DNA from: Halobacteriales archaeon SW_9_67_24
Lineage (GTDB): Archaea; Halobacteriota; Halobacteria; Halobacteriales; Halococcaceae
Direction: 5' to 3'
Length of the DNA stretch: 5,961 nt
NCBI GenBank assembly: GCA_003022685.1
Contig: PXSV01000008.1
Span: 2,040 to 8,000 of the forward strand
Below are positions 1-5,116 of this stretch, one piece after another. The first letter of the stretch is position 1; every line of letters begins with the position of its first letter. The notes under the pieces are model-generated. The model was not told the DNA's origin, did not search any database, and was given only the letters and a program-made list of their open reading frames with translations. The position numbers and the translations under genes were made by a program.

Positions 1-432
1 CGGGCGGTCGCGGCGGCCTACGCCGACGAACGCGACCAGTGGGCCGTCGACGCGCTGCCAGGCGCGCGCGAAGCGGTGGACCGCCTCGCGGCCGATCACC
101 GCCTCGGCGTAGTCACCAACGGCGCGCCCGAGATGCAGGCGAAAAAGCTCGCCGCGATCGACCTCGACAACGCGTTCGAGGTCGTGGTCCACGCCGGCTA
201 CGACGCCCCCGCGAAGCCCGATCCTGCACCGTTCCGTCGTGCGCTCGACGCGCTCGACGCCGATCCCGGTTCGACCGTTCACGTCGGCAACTCCCTGACC
301 TCGGACGTGCCTGGCGCGCAGGCGGCCGGCCTCCAGGCCGCGTGGCTCGCCGACGGCTCGACGCCCGATCCGGAACCCGAGTACACGCTCGATTCGATGA
401 CCGACCTCCACGAGCCGCCATGGTGGGGATGA
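1..432 (+). CDS. HAD-superfamily hydrolase, C-terminal part (start lies outside the window)
   Basis: The first 143 complete codons seen here are the end of a haloacid-dehalogenase-fold phosphohydrolase, ending at TGA 430-432. The nucleophile motif (DxDGT) would lie upstream and is missing. The remaining landmarks are visible, numbered within this fragment: motif II VVTNG around residues 37-41, the motif III lysine in AKPDP (residues 71-75), and the motif IV loop VGNSLTSD (95-102), which holds the metal-binding Asp102. Motif IV reads G-N rather than the common G-D, with the acidic residue kept seven positions on; related HAD subfamilies tolerate this, so it does not imply loss of activity. The GAQAAGL segment after motif IV is also typical. 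The likely reaction is cytosolic hydrolysis of a small phosphomonoester. The substrate cannot be told from sequence, and the family also contains dehalogenases and phosphoglycolate phosphatases. The gene is convergent with the small gene that ends at 462. Confidence 0.88.
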   Translation, partial: RAVAAAYADERDQWAVDALPGAREAVDRLAADHRLGVVTNGAPEMQAKKLAAIDLDNAFEVVVHAGYDAPAKPDPAPFRRALDALDADPGSTVHVGNSLTSDVPGAQAAGLQAAWLADGSTPDPEPEYTLDSMTDLHEPPWWG

Positions 433-457
433 AAACGGGCCGGATCACACGAGATCC
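432..457 (-). terminator. Possible hairpin plus T-tract terminator of the minus-strand block
   Basis: Reading the minus strand just after the stop at 464-462 there is a perfect 5-bp inverted repeat GGATC / GATCC (457-453 and 446-442) around a six-base loop. Then come GGCCCG and TTTT (435-432). This is the only T-tract close behind the minus-strand genes and it lies in the 29-nt gap between convergent genes. Archaeal termination depends mainly on a U-tract, and four T is short, so this is a candidate only. Confidence 0.35.
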
Positions 458-461
458 ACCC

Positions 462-677
462 TTACTGTCCCGTGTCTTCCGTGTCCGCTCGGCTTCGCGT
501 TCCGTCGTTTCGGTGATGGCGAGCGGACTGTATCTGTGAATCGACGAGCGTGTTCACCTGTCTTCCCCACTCTTCGTCGGGATGGGTTCGCACGTACTCC
601 GCCCACTGCCGGATTTGACAGCGACGCTCGGCGTCGTTGCGTGCGTGCTTTCGATCGAGATCATTCGAGTCGTCCAT
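462..677 (-). CDS. Small hypothetical protein, partner of the overlapping nucleotidyltransferase gene
   Basis: This is a 71-residue protein from ATG 677-675 to TAA 464-462. I do not recognise a named family. The central segment, including QWAEYVRTHPDEEWG (about residues 24-38) and then an amphipathic stretch through SQIQSARHH (about 47-55), looks like two helices around an HPDEEWG turn. The N- and C-terminal ends are polar and probably disordered. There is no signal peptide, membrane segment, cysteine pair or clear helix-turn-helix. A GTG at 692 in the same frame would add five residues (MSKTS). The ATG is preferred because the extension lies wholly inside the nucleotidyltransferase gene. Neither start has a Shine-Dalgarno sequence. 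The reading frame overlaps the end of the upstream gene by 17 nt, so the two are almost certainly cotranscribed and translationally coupled. By position it may be an antitoxin or accessory subunit for the nucleotidyltransferase; that is inference from context, not from sequence similarity. Confidence 0.72.
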   Translation of the reverse strand: MDDSNDLDRKHARNDAERRCQIRQWAEYVRTHPDEEWGRQVNTLVDSQIQSARHHRNDGTRSRADTEDTGQ

Positions 678-1248
678 ACTTGTCTTCGACACTGAACCGT
701 TCGACGAACGCTTCGAGACGGTCGATATTAAGCGTTGGTTCGGTGACCTCGTAGAGGTACAGTGCGTCCTCGAAGTCCTTCGGCGTCCCTATGCCGAGCT
801 TGTAGGCGATCTGGAGTTCGAGCGAACCGATCTGGAGTTCGTTTCCAGCCAACCAAACCGTGAGCGTCTTCGTCAGCGAACGTCGATCGTACTCGTCGCT
901 CGGGAACTTCAGTTCGACGTTCGGGACGACGTCGCCCTCCTTCGCTACCCGTATCGGCAAGCCGTCGGACAGCGTCCCGTGGAGGTCGTCCAGCGGCATC
1001 GCCGACCCCCAGTAGCCGCCATCGCGCAGCCGCTCGGTCAGCCTGCCCGCCGTCGCCCGGTCGAACGTCTCGACGAGGACGTCGATGTCCTCGGTCGCTC
1101 GCGCACGACCGAACAGGACGGCGACGTAACCACTCACGACGGCGTATTCGATGTCGACGTCATCGAGAACACCCGTGACGTCGATGACGAGCGCATCGAG
1201 CTCGCTGGGCTCCTTCTCGATGACGACCTCGTCGCCGGTGAACTCCAT
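661..1248 (-). CDS. Nucleotidyltransferase-fold protein (AbiEii / DUF6036-like)
   Basis: This 195-residue protein has the hallmark of the DNA polymerase beta-like nucleotidyltransferase superfamily. A VVSGYVAVLFGRARATEDIDVLV region (residues 37-59, in two parts: the SGY..V.FGR loop at 39-48, then T52-E-D54-I-D56-V-L-V) matches the G[GS]-x(9-13)-DxD catalytic signature, with D54 and D56 as likely metal ligands. A third acidic position could be E112 in VELKF (111-115). Near the C-terminus, LQIAYKLG (145-152) followed by KDFEDALYLYE (157-167) resembles the conserved Lys...KD..D block of AbiEii-type and DUF6036 proteins. Such proteins transfer a nucleotide to RNA, tRNA ends or proteins, and several are toxins of two-gene systems. 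Substrate here is unknown. ATG 1248 is the first start in frame after a start-less stretch; no Shine-Dalgarno is visible. It lies 49 nt behind the GTPase gene on the same strand and overlaps the next small gene. A hand count of 661-780 gives 62 G+C in 120 bases, lower than sampled neighbours (65-77%). Confidence 0.85.
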   Translation of the reverse strand: MEFTGDEVVIEKEPSELDALVIDVTGVLDDVDIEYAVVSGYVAVLFGRARATEDIDVLVETFDRATAGRLTERLRDGGYWGSAMPLDDLHGTLSDGLPIRVAKEGDVVPNVELKFPSDEYDRRSLTKTLTVWLAGNELQIGSLELQIAYKLGIGTPKDFEDALYLYEVTEPTLNIDRLEAFVERFSVEDKYGRLE

Positions 1249-1297
1249 CAGGAGGACCCCGGTCGGCTTCCGTCGAGCCGTCGCGGGTGATCGAACG

Positions 1298-2899
1298 TCA
1301 TCGTTCGGTGGGCGACACGTCGGTCACGGTCCCGACGCCCTTGCTCTGGCCCTCGCGGAAGACGAACCGCTGACCTTCCTCGACGAGGTAGGGCCGGAAC
1401 TTGAACCGGATCGTCGTGGAGCCGGTGTCGCCAGGCAACAGCTGGCCCTCGGCGGGGTAGAACGCGGCGGCCTCGCTCACGGTTTCGAGGTGGACGACCG
1501 GCTCGTAGCCGTCGTCGATCCGCGTGGGATGGTTCAGTACCATTACGTCGGCCTCGAACTCCCTGACCGGTGTGGGGTCGGCCTCGCGCGGTAGGAGCAC
1601 CATCCCGCGATCGAGGTCGGTCTCGCGGACGCCCTTCAACGCGATGCCGACGATCCGCCCGGCCTTCGCGCGATCGACGCGGTGGTAGTGCATCTCGATC
1701 GAACGCGCCTCCACATCGCGAAAGGAGCCGTCGGGAAACGGGCCGAGGAGGAGTTCGTCGCCAGCCTCGACGGTGCCGGAGCGAACAGTCCCGGAGGCGA
1801 CCGCGCCGACGCCGGTGATCTTGTAGCTCCGATCGACGTACATCGAGAACTCGCCCTCGCCGTCCCCGGTCTTCGGCAGTCGTCCGAACAGATCGTCGAG
1901 CGTCCCCAACCCTTCCATCGTGACCGCGCTCGTCCGGAGCACTGGCACGACGCTCTCGCTGATCTCCTCGACCGCCGTGTCGACGCCGTGGCGCTCGACG
2001 CGGAGCGGGGTCTTCCCGACATCACGGAGCAGGCGCTCGACCTCGCGTTCGACTTCGCGGGCGCGCTCGCCGTCGACCATGTCGGTCTTCGTGATCGCAA
2101 CGATCGTTGGGAGCTCGGTCGCAAGGAGCACCCCGAGATGTTCGCGGGTGGTCTTGGTCGGGCCGTCGTCGGCCGCCACGGTGAGGAGTCCGTAGTCGAG
2201 TTTCTGGCCGACGAGTCCCCGGATCGTGGTCCGGAGCCACGGCTCGTGGCCCACGGTGTCGACGAACGAGACCAGCTTGTCGGCGGTCTCGACCACCGCG
2301 GCGCGGTCGGCCTTCCGATCGGGGTTGTCGGTTCGGATCGGCTCGTCCTCGGCGAACCCGTAGACCGCATACGAGAGGTCCGCCGAGAGGCCGCGCTCGA
2401 CCTCGTGGGGCTGGACATCGAGGAAGCTTCGCGTGCTCCCCTCGCCGTCGTCCGGCCGGCCGGTGACGAGCGATCCCACCAGCGTGCTCTTGCCGTGATC
2501 GACGTGGCCCGCGGTGCCGACGACGATGTGGCCGTCGTCCTCCAACAGCGCGCCTTCCCTGATCGTGGCAACGCCGACGAGCCCGTCCTCGATCCCCCAC
2601 GTGTCGACCGACTCGATGTGGGCGTCGGCCTCCTCGGCGAGCAGGGAGAGCACGTCCATCGACTCCGCGAAGTCGTCGTGGGAGATTCCCGCGAGCCCGC
2701 CGGCGTCGGTGACGCCGACGACGTAGGTGGCCTCGCCGTCGCCCGAGAGCACCCGGTGGCGCAGTTGGGCCGCGAGGCTTTCGAGCTTGCCGTCGGCGAG
2801 GTGGAGGTCCTTCGTCAGCCGTTCCTTGAACTCGACGCTGCCGCCCTCGCGCTCGCCCGCATCGAGCGCCCGTTCGAGGACGGCCCGGTCGGGGGCCAT
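1298..2899 (-). CDS. GTPBP1-like translational GTPase (EF-1alpha-related)
   Basis: This is a 533-residue cytosolic GTPase of the translation-factor class. Residues 1-122 form a family-specific N-terminal domain, including a GEATYVVGVTDAGGLAGIS stretch (55-73) like the matching part of eukaryotic GTPBP1. The G domain follows: G1 GHVDHGKS (131-138), G3 DTVGHE (214-219), G4 TKTD (270-273), G5 TSA (323-325). The DxxGH histidine, which positions the catalytic water in translation GTPases, is present. Two beta-barrel domains follow, domain II from about 350 (KITGVGAVASGTV.SG) and domain III from about 445 to the end, with GQ and RFVFREG motifs typical of EF-Tu/EF-1alpha. Eukaryotic GTPBP1 binds aminoacyl-tRNA and has been tied to mRNA turnover and ribosome rescue; the archaeal role is not settled. 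The frame stays open upstream to 3154, but that part is arginine-rich low-complexity sequence. ATG 2899 begins the acidic protein and has a TATA-like box at the right distance. Confidence 0.92.
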   Translation of the reverse strand: MAPDRAVLERALDAGEREGGSVEFKERLTKDLHLADGKLESLAAQLRHRVLSGDGEATYVVGVTDAGGLAGISHDDFAESMDVLSLLAEEADAHIESVDTWGIEDGLVGVATIREGALLEDDGHIVVGTAGHVDHGKSTLVGSLVTGRPDDGEGSTRSFLDVQPHEVERGLSADLSYAVYGFAEDEPIRTDNPDRKADRAAVVETADKLVSFVDTVGHEPWLRTTIRGLVGQKLDYGLLTVAADDGPTKTTREHLGVLLATELPTIVAITKTDMVDGERAREVEREVERLLRDVGKTPLRVERHGVDTAVEEISESVVPVLRTSAVTMEGLGTLDDLFGRLPKTGDGEGEFSMYVDRSYKITGVGAVASGTVRSGTVEAGDELLLGPFPDGSFRDVEARSIEMHYHRVDRAKAGRIVGIALKGVRETDLDRGMVLLPREADPTPVREFEADVMVLNHPTRIDDGYEPVVHLETVSEAAAFYPAEGQLLPGDTGSTTIRFKFRPYLVEEGQRFVFREGQSKGVGTVTDVSPTER

Positions 2900-2922
2900 G
2901 TGGACCCGTGGCGTGCCGGGCG

Positions 2923-2928
2923 CAAAAG
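2923..2928 (-). promoter_or_regulatory. TATA-like box of the GTPase gene
   Basis: On the minus strand CTTTTG (2928-2923) is the only AT-rich hexamer in a GC-rich stretch. It lies 24-29 nt upstream of ATG 2899, the spacing expected for a haloarchaeal TATA element driving a leaderless or nearly leaderless transcript. No Shine-Dalgarno sequence precedes the ATG, which agrees with leaderless initiation. The call rests on position and composition only. Confidence 0.35.
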
Positions 2929-3014
2929 CCCTTCTCCCCGGTGTGTGGTGGCACGGTTCACGATCTCGTTCGGCAGGACGCCAGGGGAATCGATAGCGCG
3001 CCACGCGAAGCCTG

Positions 3015-3035
3015 GCCATCGCCGGTGGCGGTGGC
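3015..3035 (+). repeat. 9-bp inverted repeat with 3-nt loop
   Basis: GCCATCGCC (3015-3023) pairs with GGCGGTGGC (3027-3035) around GGT. Eight pairs are Watson-Crick and one is U-G when read as plus-strand RNA; in minus-strand RNA that pair becomes an A-C mismatch. The fold is therefore better on the plus strand, whereas both flanking genes are on the minus strand. Confidence 0.55.
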
Positions 3036-3107
3036 GCGCGGGAGCGGAGCGCGGCGCGACCGAAGGGAGGGCCGCGGATGCGAACGGGGAGCGTAAGCGA
3101 CCCGTGA

Positions 3108-3124
3108 GCACGCCGGAGGCGTGC
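3108..3124. repeat. Perfect 7-bp inverted repeat with 3-nt loop
   Basis: GCACGCC (3108-3114) and GGCGTGC (3118-3124) are exact reverse complements separated by GGA. The perfect 10-base palindrome CTCGCGCGAG (3127-3136) follows three bases later. The hairpin can form in RNA from either strand. No T-tract follows on either side, so it is not a simple terminator. Confidence 0.6.
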
Positions 3125-3291
3125 GACTCGCGCGAGGGACGACGGAGCGAGCACGCGAACGGAGTGAGCGAGGCGAGCGACGGAATCGGCTGGGGAGGGA
3201 GTGGCTTGCGGTTCTCATTTGTGTCGCGATTCGTCCTCGGCGGATCAGCTGCCCCCACTGGACACCGTGACGAGGCTGTTGTCGCCGGGTT

Positions 3292-4005
3292 TCACGGGGA
3301 AGATCGCACCGTCGAAAGCGCCTCGAAGAATCCCTCGGCGTACGTGGCGTCCGTCACGTGATCGGCCGCCTGCGTCGCCGCGTCGTCGGCGTTCGCCACC
3401 GCGAACGACCGGCCCGCGGCCTCGAAGGTGGCGACGTCGTTCTCCGAATCGCCGATCGCGACGAACTCCTCGGTAGCTCGGCCGAGGCGATCGGCGACGA
3501 TCGAGAGCCCCTGGCCCTTGTCCATGTCCGGCGACACGACGTGGTAGGCAAAGCCCGTATCGAACACCCGAAGGCCGTGCTCGGCGGCGATCTCCCGGAG
3601 GGGAGCGAGCGGCGCGTCGTGGCTCACCGCCACCTCGGTTTCGCGCCACCGGTTGACGAGATCGAGGCTCCCCCAGCCGAGGTCGTGGCCGGCGTCGCGG
3701 TACGCTGCGGCGACGCGCTCTGCGGCCGCTTGATCGCCGTCGACGACTATCTCGTCGTGGGTGTCGGTGTCGAGACAGACCACGCCGCCGTTCTCGGCGA
3801 CGACGAGCGTCGCCAGGCCGGCGAACTCACAGAGTGCAACCGGGTAGGGAAGTGCCTTCCCGGTGGCGAGCACGACCGGTGCGGGCCACTCGCGGAGCGC
3901 GGCGAACACGCGCGGGTCGACAGTCCGATTTCGATCGGTGAGCGTCCCGTCGATGTCGACCGCGAGGGGCGGTCGCGCCTCGGGGGCGGCGTCCGTTTGG
4001 TCCAT
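3292..4005 (-). CDS. pgp: Phosphoglycolate phosphatase, archaeal type (HAD superfamily, Cof-like)
   Basis: This 237-residue cytosolic Mg-dependent phosphatase hydrolyses 2-phosphoglycolate to glycolate in characterised relatives. All HAD motifs are present: motif I DIDGTLT (17-23; D17 nucleophile, D19 acid/base), motif II around ATGK (47-50), motif III lysine K163 in PDMDKGQG (159-166), and motif IV GDSEND (185-190), the metal site. The cap domain lies between motif II and motif III (about 75-158), the type IIB arrangement. The ENGG segment (71-74) and the C-terminal AVANADDA..QAADHVTD run (202-219) are typical of archaeal phosphoglycolate phosphatases. Length is normal for the family apart from a short polar N-terminal extension (residues 2-13). 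ATG 4005 is the first start in frame with acidic sequence after it. The gene follows the J-domain gene on the same strand after 97 nt, which show no further gene. A wider sugar-phosphatase activity cannot be excluded, as Cof-like enzymes are often promiscuous. Confidence 0.9.
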   Translation of the reverse strand: MDQTDAAPEARPPLAVDIDGTLTDRNRTVDPRVFAALREWPAPVVLATGKALPYPVALCEFAGLATLVVAENGGVVCLDTDTHDEIVVDGDQAAAERVAAAYRDAGHDLGWGSLDLVNRWRETEVAVSHDAPLAPLREIAAEHGLRVFDTGFAYHVVSPDMDKGQGLSIVADRLGRATEEFVAIGDSENDVATFEAAGRSFAVANADDAATQAADHVTDATYAEGFFEALSTVRSSP

Positions 4006-4028
4006 GCACGGTGTGGGCGAGCCGATCG

Positions 4029-4035
4029 GTTACGG
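4029..4035 (-). promoter_or_regulatory. Weak TATA-like box of the phosphoglycolate phosphatase gene
   Basis: The minus strand reads CGTAACC at 4035-4029, 24-30 nt upstream of ATG 4005, in an otherwise very GC-rich gap. Spacing fits a leaderless haloarchaeal promoter and no Shine-Dalgarno is seen before the ATG. The box is poor, and the gene could instead be read through from the J-domain gene. Confidence 0.22.
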
Positions 4036-4102
4036 GTTCGGGTCGCGGCCGTTGTTCGGCGGCTGTGGCCGTCGGTCCGGGGCCGTCGGCTCGGGGTGAT
4101 CG

Positions 4103-4621
4103 TCAGTCCGAGAGATGGTCGTAGGCGCTCTGGACCCGCTTGAACGCGCGTTCGCTGCCGTCGTCGGTGTCGGGATGGACCTCCTTCACCTTCTCGCGGT
4201 AGGCGGTCCTGACTGCCGTCTCGTCCGCGCCTGGTTCGAGATCGAGCGCTCGATACGCCTCGGCCGTGCTCGGCCCGGCCTGCCGACGCCGTCCGCCGAC
4301 GTCGCGGCGTCGAGAACCGTCGGCGTCGAAGCCGGGTCCGCCCCGCGGGCCGGTCCACTCCTCGCGCGGCCCCGCACCGAATCCATCGGCCCGGGTTCGC
4401 CCCCTCGATTCGGTTCGTCCGGAGCCGGCGGCGCGGGCGTCGCGGTGGACGCGTCGCCGTAGCCGGCCGCTGGCGTGATACCAGAGGAAGTACGTCGTCA
4501 CGCCGAAGGCGGCCGCGAGCGCGAGCGCCACCGGGCTGTAGACGAAGCCGAGCACCGTCGTGAAGACGGTCAGTCCGGCGAACACCGCACCGAGTCCGAT
4601 CACGAGCCGCGACCTGGTCAC
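4103..4621 (-). CDS. Membrane-anchored J-domain (DnaJ-like) protein
   Basis: This 172-residue protein has its J domain at the C-terminal end. Two hydrophobic helices come first (about 6-27 and 30-48), then RLRRR (53-57), which by the positive-inside rule places the rest in the cytoplasm. Residues 52-116 form a Gly/Arg-rich, probably disordered linker with runs such as GSRRRDVGGRRR. The J domain covers about 119-172: AYRALDLEPGADE (helix I), YREKVKEVHPDT with the essential HPD motif at 149-151, and ERAFKRVQSAYDHLSD. J domains stimulate the ATPase of DnaK-type Hsp70; the glycine-phenylalanine region and zinc-binding domain of full DnaJ are missing, so this is a class C co-chaperone tethered to the membrane. 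The frame is open further upstream to 4963, but that part runs antisense through the zinc-finger gene and is not protein-like. GTG 4621 is chosen because AAGGAG lies just before it and the first membrane helix starts at once. A later start at Val7 would cut into that helix. Confidence 0.82.
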   Translation of the reverse strand: MTRSRLVIGLGAVFAGLTVFTTVLGFVYSPVALALAAAFGVTTYFLWYHASGRLRRRVHRDARAAGSGRTESRGRTRADGFGAGPREEWTGPRGGPGFDADGSRRRDVGGRRRQAGPSTAEAYRALDLEPGADETAVRTAYREKVKEVHPDTDDGSERAFKRVQSAYDHLSD

Positions 4622-4625
4622 ACGA

Positions 4626-4631
4626 CTCCTT
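4626..4631 (-). promoter_or_regulatory. Shine-Dalgarno-like site that supports the GTG 4621 start
   Basis: AAGGAG on the minus strand (4631-4626) is followed by four bases and then GTG at 4621-4619. The spacing is short but workable. CTTACG at 4650-4645, 24-29 nt before the GTG, could equally be the TATA box of a leaderless transcript, in which case the AAGGAG would lie upstream of the transcript and be coincidental. The two readings exclude each other. Confidence 0.4.
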
Positions 4632-4693
4632 GTGTCCCGAACGGCGTAAGTCCCTCGCCACAGGTTCAAGTTGCCGGACAGCGAATCCTCGCT

Positions 4694-4900
4694 ATGAGCG
4701 TCTCCGGTCTGTGCCACGTCTGTGAGAGCGCCGAAGCGAGCCACACCTGCGACCAGTGTGGCCGGGCGGTCTGCGACCAGCACCACGACGACGCGTTCGG
4801 GCTCTGCCTCGACTGCTCGGCGGGGGTCGGCCGCGGGAGCGGTTCGGGGACCGGCGAGGAACCCGGACACAACGACACTGGCGACAACGTTCGGTTCTGA
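4694..4900 (+). CDS. Small Cys/His-rich zinc-finger protein (AN1/B-box-like)
   Basis: This is a 68-residue protein from ATG 4694 to TGA 4898-4900. It carries four metal-ligand pairs: C7-x2-C10, C19-x2-C22, C27-x2-H30 (with H31 next to it) and C38-x2-C41. This is enough for two zinc ions in a cross-brace fold. The order C-x2-C-x8-C-x2-C-x4-C-x2-H is close to the first part of AN1 and B-box fingers, but the last pair is CxxC rather than the AN1 HxC. Residues 43-68 are a glycine-, serine- and acid-rich tail, probably disordered, ending in NVRF. There is no signal peptide or membrane segment. Function is unknown; such small zinc proteins in haloarchaea are usually thought to mediate protein-protein or nucleic-acid contacts. 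It diverges from the J-domain gene across a 72-nt spacer. TTCAAG (4665-4670) is the only TATA-like stretch at the right distance (24-29 nt) and is weak. The frame is open upstream to 4475, but that lies antisense to the J-domain gene and is rejected. Confidence 0.8.
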   Translation: MSVSGLCHVCESAEASHTCDQCGRAVCDQHHDDAFGLCLDCSAGVGRGSGSGTGEEPGHNDTGDNVRF

Positions 4901-4969
4901 CTCCGCGACGGGGACGACGGACAACGGAATCGGGTTCGCCGTCCAGACCCACGTAGCGCGCAATCTAGC

Positions 4970-5077
4970 TCAGCCGTTGGCAGCGTAGTTCACGTACCGG
5001 CGCTCCCACTCGTGACGAGCGGCGACCGTTGGCTCGTCCCGCTCGGTGACGGCGCGGAAGTCGACGAGTCGCGACAC
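4970..5077 (-). CDS. Possible 35-residue microprotein gene (or remnant of a larger gene)
   Basis: GTG 5077-5075 opens a 35-codon frame to TGA 4972-4970. It has strongly C/G-ending codons and a coding-like composition (VDFRAVTERDEP, then AARHEWERRYVNY). GGAGG at 5089-5085 lies seven bases before the GTG, the best Shine-Dalgarno match found in the window. GATAAA on the minus strand at 5130-5125 is a fair TATA box that would give a leader of roughly 25 nt containing that site. The predicted peptide is soluble, with one probable helix (about 17-33), and has no cysteines or signal peptide. I do not recognise the family. The frame stays open a little beyond the GTG without another start, so a decayed C-terminal fragment of a former gene is the main alternative. 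It would be convergent with the zinc-finger gene that ends at 4900. Confidence 0.42.
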   Translation of the reverse strand: MSRLVDFRAVTERDEPTVAARHEWERRYVNYAANG

Positions 5078-5084
5078 TGTCGGC

Positions 5085-5089
5085 CCTCC
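5085..5089 (-). promoter_or_regulatory. Shine-Dalgarno site before the 35-codon frame
   Basis: GGAGG on the minus strand, followed by GCCGACA (7 nt) and GTG. It matches the anti-Shine-Dalgarno end of archaeal 16S rRNA (CCUCC) at good spacing. Most other genes here lack such a site, which makes it more telling, though G-rich sequence can produce it by chance. Confidence 0.45.
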
Positions 5090-5116
5090 CCTCGCATGGG
5101 ATGCAGGGTTGGTCGC

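Larger units (their letters stand above)
2900..3291. other. 392-nt non-coding spacer rich in inverted and purine-rich repeats
   Basis: No credible gene lies here. Open frames through it translate to arginine/serine/proline-rich low-complexity text quite unlike the acidic proteins on either side. Positions 3015-3136 contain five successive inverted repeats: 3015-3035, 3050-3076, 3084-3105, 3108-3124 and 3127-3136. Positions 3137-3200 are purine-rich on the plus strand with irregular reiterations of GAGCGA/GAGTGAGC, for example CGGAGCGAGC at 3143-3152 and CGGAGTGAGC at 3160-3169. The part nearest 2899 carries the presumed GTPase promoter. I see no T-tract terminator for the phosphatase gene that ends at 3292. 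From memory, similar GAGCGA-rich spacers occur in other haloarchaeal genomes, but I could not check this. Confidence 0.6.

Noticed and set aside
637..1290. A 217-codon plus-strand open frame
   Set aside because: It lies antisense to the nucleotidyltransferase, whose DxD motif and domain pattern are clear; the plus-strand product resembles nothing.
2900..3154. An 85-residue N-terminal extension of the GTPase
   Set aside because: The extension is Arg/Pro/Ala-rich translation of the inverted-repeat spacer and would run through the TATA-like box; composition changes abruptly at ATG 2899.
2900..3291. Possible CRISPR array in the repeat-rich spacer
   Set aside because: The reiterations are short and irregular, with no constant repeat length or unique spacers of equal size.
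3245..3292. A 16-codon minus-strand frame (KPGDNSLVTVSSGGS) whose GTG overlaps the phosphatase stop
   Set aside because: The overlap is suggestive, but there is no Shine-Dalgarno, no support beyond 16 codons, and such short frames are expected by chance.
1682..3361. A 559-codon plus-strand open frame
   Set aside because: It is antisense to the GTPase gene, which has every expected G motif, and it continues through the repeat-rich spacer. High-GC genes commonly give long antisense frames.
4622..4963. A 114-residue N-terminal extension of the J-domain protein
   Set aside because: It would be antisense to the zinc-finger gene and has no recognisable domain; GTG 4621 starts right at the first membrane helix.
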